Assembly: GCA_001689445.1 (NCBI GenBank)
Contig: LUJN01000012.1
Coordinates: 1-64,000 of the forward strand
Length of the DNA: 64,000 nucleotides
Reading direction: 5' to 3'
Source of the DNA: Bacteroidales bacterium M3
Lineage (GTDB): Bacteria > Bacteroidota > Bacteroidia > Bacteroidales > Muribaculaceae
The position numbers and the translations under genes were made by a program. Positions 1 to 7,460 of the stretch are shown one piece after another (within the stretch, counting starts at the first letter, position 1; every line of letters begins with the position of its first letter). Below the pieces are notes generated by a model. The model saw only the letters and a program-made list of their open reading frames with translations, made no database searches and was not told the DNA's origin.

Positions 1-17
1 ATTTCACTTTTTTGTAG

Positions 18-25
18 TAACTTTG
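18..25 (+). promoter_or_regulatory. Bacteroidetes -7 box
   Basis: TAACTTTG matches the Bacteroidetes sigma-ABfr -7 consensus TAnnTTTG and lies 22 bp before the start codon of the epimerase-like gene. The -33 TTTG element would fall at or before the window edge and cannot be checked. Confidence 0.5.
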
Positions 26-47
26 CATCACATAAAACAATTTCGTC

Positions 48-950
48 ATGCAATACACACTATCAAACAACCTCCTTACCGTCGTTATCGACTCAAAAGG
101 AGCGGAGATTCAGAGCATACTCAACAACCGAACGGGACACCAGTACATGTGGCAAGGCGACGCGACATACTGGGGACGTCGCTCGCCTGTGCTGTTCCCG
201 TTTGTCGGCGCGGTCGCCGGGGGACAATACCGTCACGGTGGAAACAGTTACCCAATGTCGCAACACGGCTTTGCCCGCGATATGGAGTTCAAACCGATGG
301 AGACCGACGATGCCGATGAGGATGCTCCCGCCTCGGCATGGTTCTACGCCGAGGCCGACGAAAAGACACGCGCCGTCTATCCGTTTGACTGGCGGCTGGA
401 AATAGGCTATACACTCGACGAAACACGCATCACGGTGAGCTGGCGCGTCATCAACCGCACCGGGTCAGTGATACCATTTCAGATTGGGGCGCACCCTGCG
501 TTCAACTATCCCGACTACAGCCCCACGGACGAGGTGCACGGGTACATGATGTTTGACAAGCGCGGCGACATTCATTTTGAGTTGATTGAACGGGACGGCT
601 GCCTCGGACATGCACAATATCCTCTCACCATCGACAGCGACGGCATGTTGCCACTCACGCCGTCGACATTTGACCGCGACGCCATCATAATAGGAGACAA
701 TCAGATACACCGCGTGTCGATGCTCACCAAGCAACGCACCCCCTACCTCACCATGCTGTTCCGCTCGCCGGCAGTGGGACTCTGGTCAAAGGCCAACCCG
801 CGTTCTCCGTTTGTCTGCATCGAACCATGGTGGGGACGATGCGACCGCGTGGACTTTGACGGCGAACTACAACAACGCGAGTACATCAACCTGCTCGATG
901 CCGGTGCGACTTTTGATGTCGGTTATATGATAATCATCGATAATATCTGA
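48..950 (+). CDS. aldose 1-epimerase (mutarotase) family protein
   Basis: This 300-residue protein resembles the LacX-type branch of the galactose mutarotase superfamily, which interconverts alpha and beta anomers of sugars in the cytoplasm. Visible hallmarks are GAEIQSI near residue 19, HGFARD at 73-78 (the family's conserved catalytic-site histidine region), an AHPAFNYP stretch near 148, and an acidic IEPWWGRCD segment near 263 where the family's catalytic base lies. No signal peptide is seen. It is convergent with the DUF3109 gene, with only 11 bp between them. The exact sugar cannot be told from sequence. Length is typical for the family. Confidence 0.85.
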   Translation: MQYTLSNNLLTVVIDSKGAEIQSILNNRTGHQYMWQGDATYWGRRSPVLFPFVGAVAGGQYRHGGNSYPMSQHGFARDMEFKPMETDDADEDAPASAWFYAEADEKTRAVYPFDWRLEIGYTLDETRITVSWRVINRTGSVIPFQIGAHPAFNYPDYSPTDEVHGYMMFDKRGDIHFELIERDGCLGHAQYPLTIDSDGMLPLTPSTFDRDAIIIGDNQIHRVSMLTKQRTPYLTMLFRSPAVGLWSKANPRSPFVCIEPWWGRCDRVDFDGELQQREYINLLDAGATFDVGYMIIIDNI

Positions 951-961
951 CAGGTTGAGGC

Positions 962-1573
962 TCACCTCTCCCCTTTCTCGGCGAGATAAGTCTCACAGCA
1001 TAGCTTCAGCTCATCGTACCACTCCTTGCCAAATCGGCGCGTCAACGGCCCTTCAAGGAACCGGTATAGGCGTATGCCGTTCTTGCGCCCGAATGTCTCG
1101 GCACAGCGGCATATTTTCCAGCGGTGGTAGTTGACGGCCGTAAACGTAGGATACTCGGTGAGCCGCAGCGGATAGAGATGACACGAAATGGGCTTATAGA
1201 AGTCGGTCTTACCGGCCCTATAGGCCTTTTCTATGGCACACTGGCACATGCCCCCCGCCCCATAGCAGGTGAACGCACAATTGCGGCCGTCCACTATCGT
1301 AGTCACGAGATCGCCCTCCTCGTCTATATAGCCCACGCCGTGCTCCTCGACCTCCTTACGAGCCTGCGGCAGCATGTCGTCCCATATGACCAGAAGCACT
1401 TCCTTTATCTTCTCATATTCCTCGCGGGTGATGGGCGCTCCCGCATCTCCCTCTATGCAACACTCGCCAAGACAACTGTCGAGGTCGCAACAGAAAAAAC
1501 GCTCCGCGAGGTCGAGCGACACCAGTGTATTACCTCCTATTTCGAACATAATTTCTTCATTTTCCGATTCCAT
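962..1573 (-). CDS. DUF3109 family cysteine-rich protein
   Basis: A 203-residue cytosolic protein rich in cysteines arranged in clusters: FFCCDLDSCLGECC near residues 27-40, CAFTCYGAGGMCQC around 98-111, and ISCHLYPLR. This pattern is that of the Bacteroidetes DUF3109 family, related to YkgJ-type metal or iron-sulfur cluster proteins. No enzymatic role is established. Translation could begin at residue 1 or at the internal Met-9 (MFEIGGN), which lies at the start of the conserved region. It is transcribed in the same direction as the T9SS plug gene upstream, 12 bp away. Confidence 0.8.
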   Translation of the reverse strand: MESENEEIMFEIGGNTLVSLDLAERFFCCDLDSCLGECCIEGDAGAPITREEYEKIKEVLLVIWDDMLPQARKEVEEHGVGYIDEEGDLVTTIVDGRNCAFTCYGAGGMCQCAIEKAYRAGKTDFYKPISCHLYPLRLTEYPTFTAVNYHRWKICRCAETFGRKNGIRLYRFLEGPLTRRFGKEWYDELKLCCETYLAEKGER

Positions 1574-1585
1574 TACAATACAAAT

Positions 1586-2845
1586 TTATCGCCCTGAATA
1601 TACTGCTGTGACAGCCGTAAGACGGTCGTAACGCTCCCCGGGCCGACGACAATAGACCTTTACGACATACTCGTTGACGGTAGGATAAAAGTCACCCTCC
1701 ACGACCGATGTCTCGCCACGGGTTGACCCGTGGGGCACAGCGAGATACTGGTAGTTGTAGGCGCCCTGCTTGAGCAGCAGCGAGGTCTCGTACTTGCCTG
1801 TCGATGCATTGTAGTACATCCGCGACTCGGGCGCAAAACGACGGTATGTAAAATCCCCATCAAGGAATATATCATACTTCTCCAACTGCGGCATGTCAAG
1901 GGTAAAATGGGTCATGGCATAGTCGGCGCCTGTGTCGGAATTGGTGGAGTTGTATTCGCGCACCTTGAACCGCCCGTGCTGCGTCTGGTCAAAGCTGTAG
2001 TTTTCCATTGCACGCGAGCGGTCGGCCTGTATCCGCTGATGGTAATACGGCGCGGCATACACTATCTCCTCCACCCTCATGCCGGGATAGGTCATCGACA
2101 CGGTTTCCATGCGTCGGTATTCGTTGCCGGCGTCAAATATCAGGGGACGCATATGCTCGTAGTAGGCCAAGCGTCCCGACACCCGCATCGGCTGCCGCAA
2201 GGTCACGGCGTTATCCTCCCGCCCGTTTTGCGTCACCACCACCGTCATGTCGCTGTAGATATTGTTGGGATTGAATTTGTCGGTATCGACGATGACCGAC
2301 AGTTGCTGGTGGCGGTCGTTATAGTCGATATCGGTGCGTGACGTGACGCCTGCCGACACTTTCATGGAGTATTCCGTCACCGAAAACCGCGCCTGTAGGA
2401 GCACATTGTCAGGGTCATTCTCGGGATAGACCCTCAGCAGGTAATTTCCAGAGACGGTCAGACGCATATCCTCGTTAGGCAACGTTATGCGGTAATGCAC
2501 ATAGTGCACGGCCGTGGCATCGGAAAAATCATAATCCTCTACACGGCCTACATTAAAGCCGTCGAGAAACTCCGAGTCTACAAGCCCCGACGGCTGCCAG
2601 TCGGCATTGCAGTGCACGAGGGAATACTCGTAATAATGGCGATCTTCGGCAAGTTCGTCAAACGCGATTGTCACCCTGTCGTCCCCGTTAAGGGCTATGA
2701 CGGGGATGGTCTGCTCATTCCCGTTGACCAGCACCTGCAATGAGCGGAACCGTGGGTCAAAAGTCCCGTTCATCGTGTCGGCACACACGCCATGCGGCGC
2801 AGCACACAGGACAGTCGAAGCCAATATGAATCCCCTTATGTTCAT
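1586..2845 (-). CDS. type IX secretion system plug protein (DUF5103)
   Basis: A 419-residue exported protein with an N-terminal signal peptide (hydrophobic residues 6-20, then HGVCAD). The body matches the DUF5103 / T9SS plug family, with the characteristic PNEDMRLTVSGNYLL segment near residue 128 and beta-rich domains throughout. In Flavobacterium-type T9SS the plug closes the periplasmic side of the SprA translocon, so this is expected to be periplasmic. Its start overlaps the stop of the C_GCAxxG_C_C gene by 4 bp (ATGA), suggesting one transcript with ung. Presence of this gene supports a Bacteroidetes host. Confidence 0.8.
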   Translation of the reverse strand: MNIRGFILASTVLCAAPHGVCADTMNGTFDPRFRSLQVLVNGNEQTIPVIALNGDDRVTIAFDELAEDRHYYEYSLVHCNADWQPSGLVDSEFLDGFNVGRVEDYDFSDATAVHYVHYRITLPNEDMRLTVSGNYLLRVYPENDPDNVLLQARFSVTEYSMKVSAGVTSRTDIDYNDRHQQLSVIVDTDKFNPNNIYSDMTVVVTQNGREDNAVTLRQPMRVSGRLAYYEHMRPLIFDAGNEYRRMETVSMTYPGMRVEEIVYAAPYYHQRIQADRSRAMENYSFDQTQHGRFKVREYNSTNSDTGADYAMTHFTLDMPQLEKYDIFLDGDFTYRRFAPESRMYYNASTGKYETSLLLKQGAYNYQYLAVPHGSTRGETSVVEGDFYPTVNEYVVKVYCRRPGERYDRLTAVTAVYSGR

Positions 2846-3258
2846 CCGGCAGAATGTTCCAATTCCTCGTGAAGCAACGTTATGGCATCAGCTATCAGCT
2901 CGTTGCAAGGACGCTTGTGCTTGACCTTCAGGTCGCGGCATATCAGCGAACCGTTCCTACGCTCAAACGCCTCACACAGCGGCCTCACGCTTGCATACGC
3001 CTTGGCTTTGTCGGCAGGAGAGCCATATACTGTCGCCCCCTTCACCATACTCATAGCCGCCACAGCGCCACACGTGAGCTGTAAGCCGCCGAGTCCACCG
3101 CCCAAGGCGGCAGTCAGCGACGCAATCGCATCGTGATCGATACCATGCATGTCGTCAAACACCATAGCCACGCATTGGGAGCAATTATAGCCCTCCTCCC
3201 TGAGCTGCATAGCGCGTTTCAGGCGCGAATCGAGAGTATATTTCATACCTGTTACCAT
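2842..3258 (-). CDS. C_GCAxxG_C_C family protein
   Basis: This 138-residue protein matches the C_GCAxxG_C_C family, small proteins with spaced cysteines thought to bind a metal or redox cofactor. The cysteines fall in YNCSQCV (about residues 24-30), a glycine-rich GGGLGGLQLTCG segment, LCEAF and ICRDL. Met-1 would overlap the end of ung by 7 bp. Met-5 (MKYTLD), 5 bp after the ung stop, is equally good and gives a cleaner start. Function is unknown. It shares an operon with ung and the T9SS plug gene. Confidence 0.75.
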   Translation of the reverse strand: MVTGMKYTLDSRLKRAMQLREEGYNCSQCVAMVFDDMHGIDHDAIASLTAALGGGLGGLQLTCGAVAAMSMVKGATVYGSPADKAKAYASVRPLCEAFERRNGSLICRDLKVKHKRPCNELIADAITLLHEELEHSAG

Positions 3259-3923
3259 TCTATAGGTTGTTTTCCTTGTTTGATAAGATAATCATTGGCC
3301 TGTGAGAAATGATGGTTGCCAAAAAATCCACGATGAGCCGACAACGGAGACGGATGCGGCGAGCGCAGCACGAGATGTTTCGTAGGGTCAATCAAAGCGG
3401 CCTTGTTGCCCGCATATGAACCCCACAGCATAAACACCAGCCCCTCCCGCCGCTGCGACAGCTGGCGTATGGTCTCGTCGGTAAACGTCTCCCACCCTTT
3501 CCCTTGATGGGAACCGGCACGATGGGCCTCTACCGTCAGAGTGGCATTGAGCAGGAACACACCCTGCCGCGCCCAACGCGACAGATCGCCATCTACGGGC
3601 AGCGGCGTGCCTATGTCATCGTGTATCTCCTTGAATATATTCATCAATGAGGGAGGCATCTTGACATCAGGTGCGACCGAAAAACACAGTCCGTTGGCCT
3701 GTCCGTCATCATGGTAGGGGTCCTGTCCGAGTATCACAACCTTAACGTCGTCAAACGGGCACGCATCATATGCCGCAAAAATCCTTGACGCCGGAGGAAA
3801 AATCCTCGCCGTGCGGTATCGCTCACGCACAAAGTCGGTAAGCTCCTTGAAATAAGGCTTGTCCCATTCCGACGCAAGAGCCTTCTTCCACGACTCGTCA
3901 ATTTTAACATCCATAATTTCCAA
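3252..3923 (-). CDS. ung: uracil-DNA glycosylase, family 1
   Basis: A 223-residue enzyme that excises uracil from DNA to start base-excision repair. Family 1 hallmarks are all present: the water-activating motif GQDPYHDDGQANGLCFSV with its catalytic Asp, and the DNA-intercalating HPSPLSAHRGFFGNHHFS loop with its catalytic His near the C-terminus. Length is typical. Two starts are possible, Met-1 or Met-4 (MDVKID). It is the first gene of a three-gene minus-strand run and is divergent from tRNA-Arg. A TATTTTTG -7-like box on the minus strand (3958-3951) may drive it. Confidence 0.95.
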   Translation of the reverse strand: MEIMDVKIDESWKKALASEWDKPYFKELTDFVRERYRTARIFPPASRIFAAYDACPFDDVKVVILGQDPYHDDGQANGLCFSVAPDVKMPPSLMNIFKEIHDDIGTPLPVDGDLSRWARQGVFLLNATLTVEAHRAGSHQGKGWETFTDETIRQLSQRREGLVFMLWGSYAGNKAALIDPTKHLVLRSPHPSPLSAHRGFFGNHHFSQANDYLIKQGKQPIEW

Positions 3924-3938
3924 ATAAAAATATTCCTA

Positions 3939-3970
3939 TTTGCAAAACTACAAAAATATACCTAAATTTG
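3939..3970 (+). promoter_or_regulatory. promoter of tRNA-Arg
   Basis: TTTG at 3939-3942, a 20-bp spacer, then TAAATTTG at 3963-3970 exactly fit the Bacteroidetes primary sigma promoter (TTTG-N19-21-TAnnTTTG). The mature tRNA begins 24 bp after the -7 box. Confidence 0.75.
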
Positions 3971-3993
3971 CGCTCAGTTTTCCACAAAAACAC

Positions 3994-4068
3994 GTCTCCG
4001 TAGTTCAATGGATAGAATATTGGATTCCGGTTCCAACGATTGGGGTTCGACTCCCCACGGGGATACCA
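3994..4068 (+). tRNA. tRNA-Arg (anticodon CCG)
   Basis: A complete cloverleaf can be drawn by eye. The acceptor GTCTCCG pairs with CGGGGAT, the D stem is GTTC/GAAT, and the anticodon stem TTGGA/TCCAA encloses the loop TTCCGGT (anticodon CCG, Arg codon CGG). The T stem is TGGGG/CCCCA with loop TTCGACT, the discriminator is A, and the CCA is encoded. The phage integrase lies just downstream, so the 3' part of this gene is the likely attachment site. Confidence 0.93.
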
Positions 4069-4070
4069 CA

Positions 4071-4098
4071 AAAGCCGCCCGGGATAGGCGGCTTTTTC
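4071..4098 (+). terminator. rho-independent terminator after tRNA-Arg
   Basis: A perfect 9-bp stem, AAAGCCGCC paired with GGCGGCTTT, has a 7-nt loop and runs into TTTTTC. It starts 2 nt after the CCA end of the tRNA. Confidence 0.8.
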
Positions 4099-4224
4099 TA
4101 TTATATACCACTAACAGCCAATAACTTACGCATTTGATACAAGGCCGTTTTCGGGGGCTTTTCGGGCGTCTCGGCGGGACGTTTTTAGGCTCTTTTCAGG
4201 CGGTTTTTGGGGTTCTTGGGGTCG

Positions 4225-4267
4225 TTTTTGGTACAATGTACCAAAAATTTTTTCTATTTTTGGTACA
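4225..4267. promoter_or_regulatory. triple TTTTTGGTACA element upstream of integrase
   Basis: The 11-mer TTTTTGGTACA occurs at 4225-4235, inverted as TGTACCAAAAA at 4237-4247, and again direct at 4257-4267. The first two form a perfect palindrome with a 1-nt centre. The array ends 26 bp before the integrase start. It may be an integrase arm-type binding array or an operator; which one is inference. Confidence 0.6.
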
Positions 4268-4293
4268 AAATTAATCCGGCAAATTGACTTGAC

Positions 4294-5397
4294 ATGAACT
4301 TCAGACTTCGCATAATTTTTGACCGCCGCAAGGTGGCATCAGACACAAAACGCAGCCCCGTTGAAATAGAGGTGACCCAAAAGGGTGCATCCAATCTAAG
4401 AAAGCGTATATGCACGGGAGTGAATCTTTATAAGAACCAATGGAAGGATGGCAGCGTGGTGAATCATCCGGATGCCATGAGGCTCAATGTCGAGATACAG
4501 GATAAGTACAAGGAGCTGCTGGAGTATTTCTCAAGTCCTCGTGGACGGTTGGATGGGTTTAAGGTGAAAGATGTGGTGATACCGGCATTCCTTGATTGGC
4601 TTGAGGAGCAGATTGAGGGGCGCAATGACCTGTCTCCGCAGACACTGAAACAGCACCGCACGATGCTCGCCTCGGTAAAGGCGTTTGAGAGGATGAGGAC
4701 TTTTGAGGACCTTACGCCGGAGAATATTCTCGCTTGGGACGCACAGCTGCGTACCCACTTGACGAAGCAGACTGCAATACATGATTATCACAAGAGGCTG
4801 AAAGTATATGTAAACAGGGCTGTACAGTTTGGGCTGCTGCAACGGTCGCCTTATGCCGTGGTGAGGATTGCAAGGGGTGTGCAGCACAATATCAAGTATC
4901 TGACCGAGCAGGAGCGCGACCGCATCGAGGGACTTGAACTGTCGGGGGGAATCGCCATAGCCCGCGACATGTTTGTGATGAGCTGCTACACGGGACTCGC
5001 GCACTGCGACCTCGTGAAAGTGTCGCGTGATGACATAGTGGAGGAGGATGGAGTGGAGTATATCTGTGACTCTCGCAACAAGACGCAATCGTCCTACCGC
5101 CTGATGGTGTTGCCTAAGGTGAGGGAAATTTTGCGGCGGTATGACTACAACATGAATCTGATGAGCAATCAGAAGTGCAATGTGTACCTGAAAGCGATAG
5201 CCGTGTTGGCGGGGATAAAAATCAATCTGACGTTCCACGTCGGGCGGCACACGTTTGCCACATGGGCGTTGAAGCGCGGTGTCAGCATCGAGGTAGTGAG
5301 CAAGATGCTCGCCCATGCCGACATCTCGACGACGCAGATTTACGCCAAGGTGCTACAAGAGGAGGTGACGCGGGGGTTTGAGAGGCTGTCGGAATGA
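4294..5397 (+). CDS. int: prophage tyrosine recombinase (integrase)
   Basis: A 367-residue site-specific recombinase with an N-terminal arm-binding segment, a SAM-like core-binding region (about residues 85-190) and a C-terminal catalytic domain. Catalytic residues visible are H315 and R318 (HVGRHTFAT), H341 and nucleophile Y350 (HADISTTQIYAKV). The position normally held by the first catalytic Arg reads TGLA, with Ala at 236. This is common in Bacteroidetes integrases, and IntDOT is a known precedent for lacking that Arg. It is expected to integrate and excise the element at tRNA-Arg. It lies 225 bp past the tRNA and ends at a GC-rich hairpin. Confidence 0.92.
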   Translation: MNFRLRIIFDRRKVASDTKRSPVEIEVTQKGASNLRKRICTGVNLYKNQWKDGSVVNHPDAMRLNVEIQDKYKELLEYFSSPRGRLDGFKVKDVVIPAFLDWLEEQIEGRNDLSPQTLKQHRTMLASVKAFERMRTFEDLTPENILAWDAQLRTHLTKQTAIHDYHKRLKVYVNRAVQFGLLQRSPYAVVRIARGVQHNIKYLTEQERDRIEGLELSGGIAIARDMFVMSCYTGLAHCDLVKVSRDDIVEEDGVEYICDSRNKTQSSYRLMVLPKVREILRRYDYNMNLMSNQKCNVYLKAIAVLAGIKINLTFHVGRHTFATWALKRGVSIEVVSKMLAHADISTTQIYAKVLQEEVTRGFERLSE

Positions 5398-5411
5398 GGG
5401 GGTATTCCCCC
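5398..5411 (+). terminator. weak GC hairpin after integrase
   Basis: GGGGG-TATT-CCCCC begins at the base after the integrase stop. It lacks a T tract, so it may slow or process transcripts rather than terminate them fully. Confidence 0.35.
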
Positions 5412-5452
5412 ACCCTGACAATCTAAAAGTAGATAATTTAGACCGATGACTA

Positions 5453-5758
5453 TTAGGCGGAATCATCCTCGCCGCAGAGGGCACGCAGACGGTCCTCAAT
5501 GGTCTCGTTGGCGTTGTTAAGGGTCATATCTACCTCGACCGATTTCATCTTGGGGGCAAAATACTGTGCATATTTTTCCATGACAACGGCACGCGTGGCA
5601 GGGTCGAGAGCATCAAGGTCTGCCTGAAACTGCCCGCTCTCTTCATACCGCTGCCAATGTCCGGCAAGGATTTGCCGAAATTCTGAAGTCGTCTTATTGG
5701 GTGTCCCTTTCTGCCGCCCACCGAGGCGACCTCGCCCGTCGTTCTTTTGTCTTGCCAT
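5453..5758 (-). CDS. small basic phage protein, KGTPNK motif
   Basis: A 101-residue protein with a very basic N-terminus containing RGRLGGRQKGTPNKTT, which resembles the opening of DUF5681-type proteins found in mobile elements and near small terminases. The C-terminal half is acidic and helical. It converges on the integrase and diverges from the virion operon across a palindrome-rich promoter region. A DNA-binding role is likely from charge. A small terminase role is possible, but the gene is far from the large terminase. I do not recognise it with certainty. Confidence 0.65.
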   Translation of the reverse strand: MARQKNDGRGRLGGRQKGTPNKTTSEFRQILAGHWQRYEESGQFQADLDALDPATRAVVMEKYAQYFAPKMKSVEVDMTLNNANETIEDRLRALCGEDDSA

Positions 5759-5812
5759 ACTAAAATAGTTTGATGTAGTGAGTGCCTTTTGCCATTATGC
5801 TCTCACGTGGGG

Positions 5813-5874
5813 TTAAAGATAAAATATGGTTGCAAAGATAAGGTATTATCTTAGTCCCGGTATTTTATCTTTAA
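5813..5874. promoter_or_regulatory. nested palindromic operator, AAGATAA sites
   Basis: A perfect 14-bp inverted repeat (TTAAAGATAAAATA at 5813-5826, its complement at 5861-5874) surrounds a second perfect one (AAGATAA at 5835-5841, TTATCTT at 5846-5852). The result is four AAGATAA half-sites in a symmetric array. A minus-strand -7 box TATCTTTG (5840-5833) lies inside. The array sits between the divergent 5758(-) and 5893(+) gene starts. Confidence 0.6.
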
Positions 5875-5892
5875 CATTACAAGCACAATAAT

Positions 5893-6390
5893 ATGGGAGC
5901 TTTAGGAGGCGCAATAGGCTTAGGGCTTAATGCCATCGGCAGTATCTTTGGCGGCATATCGGCATCGAAAGCCATGAGGCGCGTAAAAGACAACCTCAAC
6001 GACCAACGGCGGCAGAATCAGGACTGGTATAACCGCCGCTATAATGAGGATGCGACCCAACGTGCGGAAAGTCAGGCGATGATAACCCGCACGGAGGAAT
6101 CCATCCGCAACCGCAACCGACAGGCCGCAGGGGCACAGGCGGTGATGGGCGGCACTGACGAGAGCGTGGCGGCGGCAAAGGCTGCCAACAATCAGGCTCT
6201 CGCTGATGCCACAGCCTCTATTGCAGTCAATGCCGAAAGGCGCAAGGATAATATCGAGGCACAATATCAAGCCAAGGATGAGGCTCTGCAACAGCAGCTC
6301 AATGACCTTGAGCGGGCAAAAGCGGGTCAAGTGACACAAGCCGCGCAAGGTGTGGCACAGGCGGGTGCAAACATAGCGGGGATTTTGTGA
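5893..6390 (+). CDS. putative internal virion (ejection-type) protein
   Basis: A 165-residue, Ala/Gln-rich, helix-forming protein that opens with a Gly-rich amphipathic segment (GALGGAIGLGLNAIGSIFGG) and continues as heptad-like helices with many Q, R and N residues. This composition is like podovirus internal core or ejection proteins such as T7 gp14. It is the first gene of the block that ends with the portal, separated from the next ORF by one base. The role rests on composition and position only. Confidence 0.6.
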   Translation: MGALGGAIGLGLNAIGSIFGGISASKAMRRVKDNLNDQRRQNQDWYNRRYNEDATQRAESQAMITRTEESIRNRNRQAAGAQAVMGGTDESVAAAKAANNQALADATASIAVNAERRKDNIEAQYQAKDEALQQQLNDLERAKAGQVTQAAQGVAQAGANIAGIL

Positions 6391-6391
6391 T

Positions 6392-7459
6392 ATGGCTGCA
6401 CTTGATGATATACTGACGACTTCCAGCCCACAGGGCATGAAGCCGAAACCCATACAGGTTGCCCCGCCGCCTGTTGACCCATCCATGCAGGGGGCGGGAA
6501 GCACTGTAGGCTCTAAACCTGTCGAGCCACGTGTGACTGTGACAAAGCCGCAGTCTCCCGCACCATCCTCGGCATCAAGCATGGTTTCCACTGACGTGAA
6601 GCCCCGGCTGAGCTATGTACAGATGTATGAGGCTTTCAACCCCAACAAGCCCGAGACGGATGAGGAGCGTGCCAAGCGTGAGAAGCAAGAGAAGCGCGAG
6701 GCGATATTCTCGGCACTCGGTGACGGCATATCGGCCCTCTCAAACCTGTTTTTCACATCGCGGTATGCCCCCAATGCCTATGACCCATCCAAAGGGATGT
6801 CGGCCAAGGCCAAGGAGCGGTGGGACAAGCTGCGTCAGGAGCGCGAGGCCAACCGCAAGGCGTATCAAGAGGGCTATATGCGGGCTGCGGCGATGGATGA
6901 CGCCAATGCTCGCGATGACAGGAATTGGCAACATACCCTTGAACGCGAAAAGATTGCCGACCATTACAAGGAGTCTGCCGATGCAAGAGCACAAGCCAAG
7001 GCTGACCGCGATGCTGCCATGGCTCAATTACGCTTAGATTTAATGCAGGGCAAAATCGACCAACAGGAAGCTGCCGTCAGGATTAAGGAAATCGAATTAC
7101 TGTACGCGGAGGAGTATTGGCAATCCCGCATCGCTAAAAACAATTACCGTCCCATTGGCTCTGGCGGTGGTAGACCGGGCGAATACCCGTGGTATGATTC
7201 AAATGGCAATGTTCATTATGCCCATTCATACGAGGCGATGAAACAAAATGCCCAGATGCATGGCACATGGAATGAACAAACACAACAATCGACATCCACG
7301 AGCACTGTAGCCACCGGCAGCGGCAATACCAAAAGCACGACCACCACAACCACGACCAAGCCGGCAAAGGGGCACTCGTCAAAGCCAATTAAGCCCAATC
7401 CAATGGGTAGCAATAACCAAAATTCCAAAACTGGGAAGAAACAAAATCCAATGAGCTGA
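6392..7459 (+). CDS. putative virion protein with Ser/Thr-rich tail
   Basis: A 355-residue protein in three parts: a Pro/Ser-rich N-terminus (residues 1-70), a charged helical middle with coiled-coil character (about 80-235), and a low-complexity tail with runs of Thr/Ser and Lys/Pro (about 290-355). It begins 1 bp after the previous stop and ends 1 bp before the giant polyvalent gene, so the three are surely co-translated. Its position suggests an internal virion or ejection component. No enzymatic motif is visible. Confidence 0.6.
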   Translation: MAALDDILTTSSPQGMKPKPIQVAPPPVDPSMQGAGSTVGSKPVEPRVTVTKPQSPAPSSASSMVSTDVKPRLSYVQMYEAFNPNKPETDEERAKREKQEKREAIFSALGDGISALSNLFFTSRYAPNAYDPSKGMSAKAKERWDKLRQEREANRKAYQEGYMRAAAMDDANARDDRNWQHTLEREKIADHYKESADARAQAKADRDAAMAQLRLDLMQGKIDQQEAAVRIKEIELLYAEEYWQSRIAKNNYRPIGSGGGRPGEYPWYDSNGNVHYAHSYEAMKQNAQMHGTWNEQTQQSTSTSTVATGSGNTKSTTTTTTTKPAKGHSSKPIKPNPMGSNNQNSKTGKKQNPMS

Positions 7460-7460
7460 T

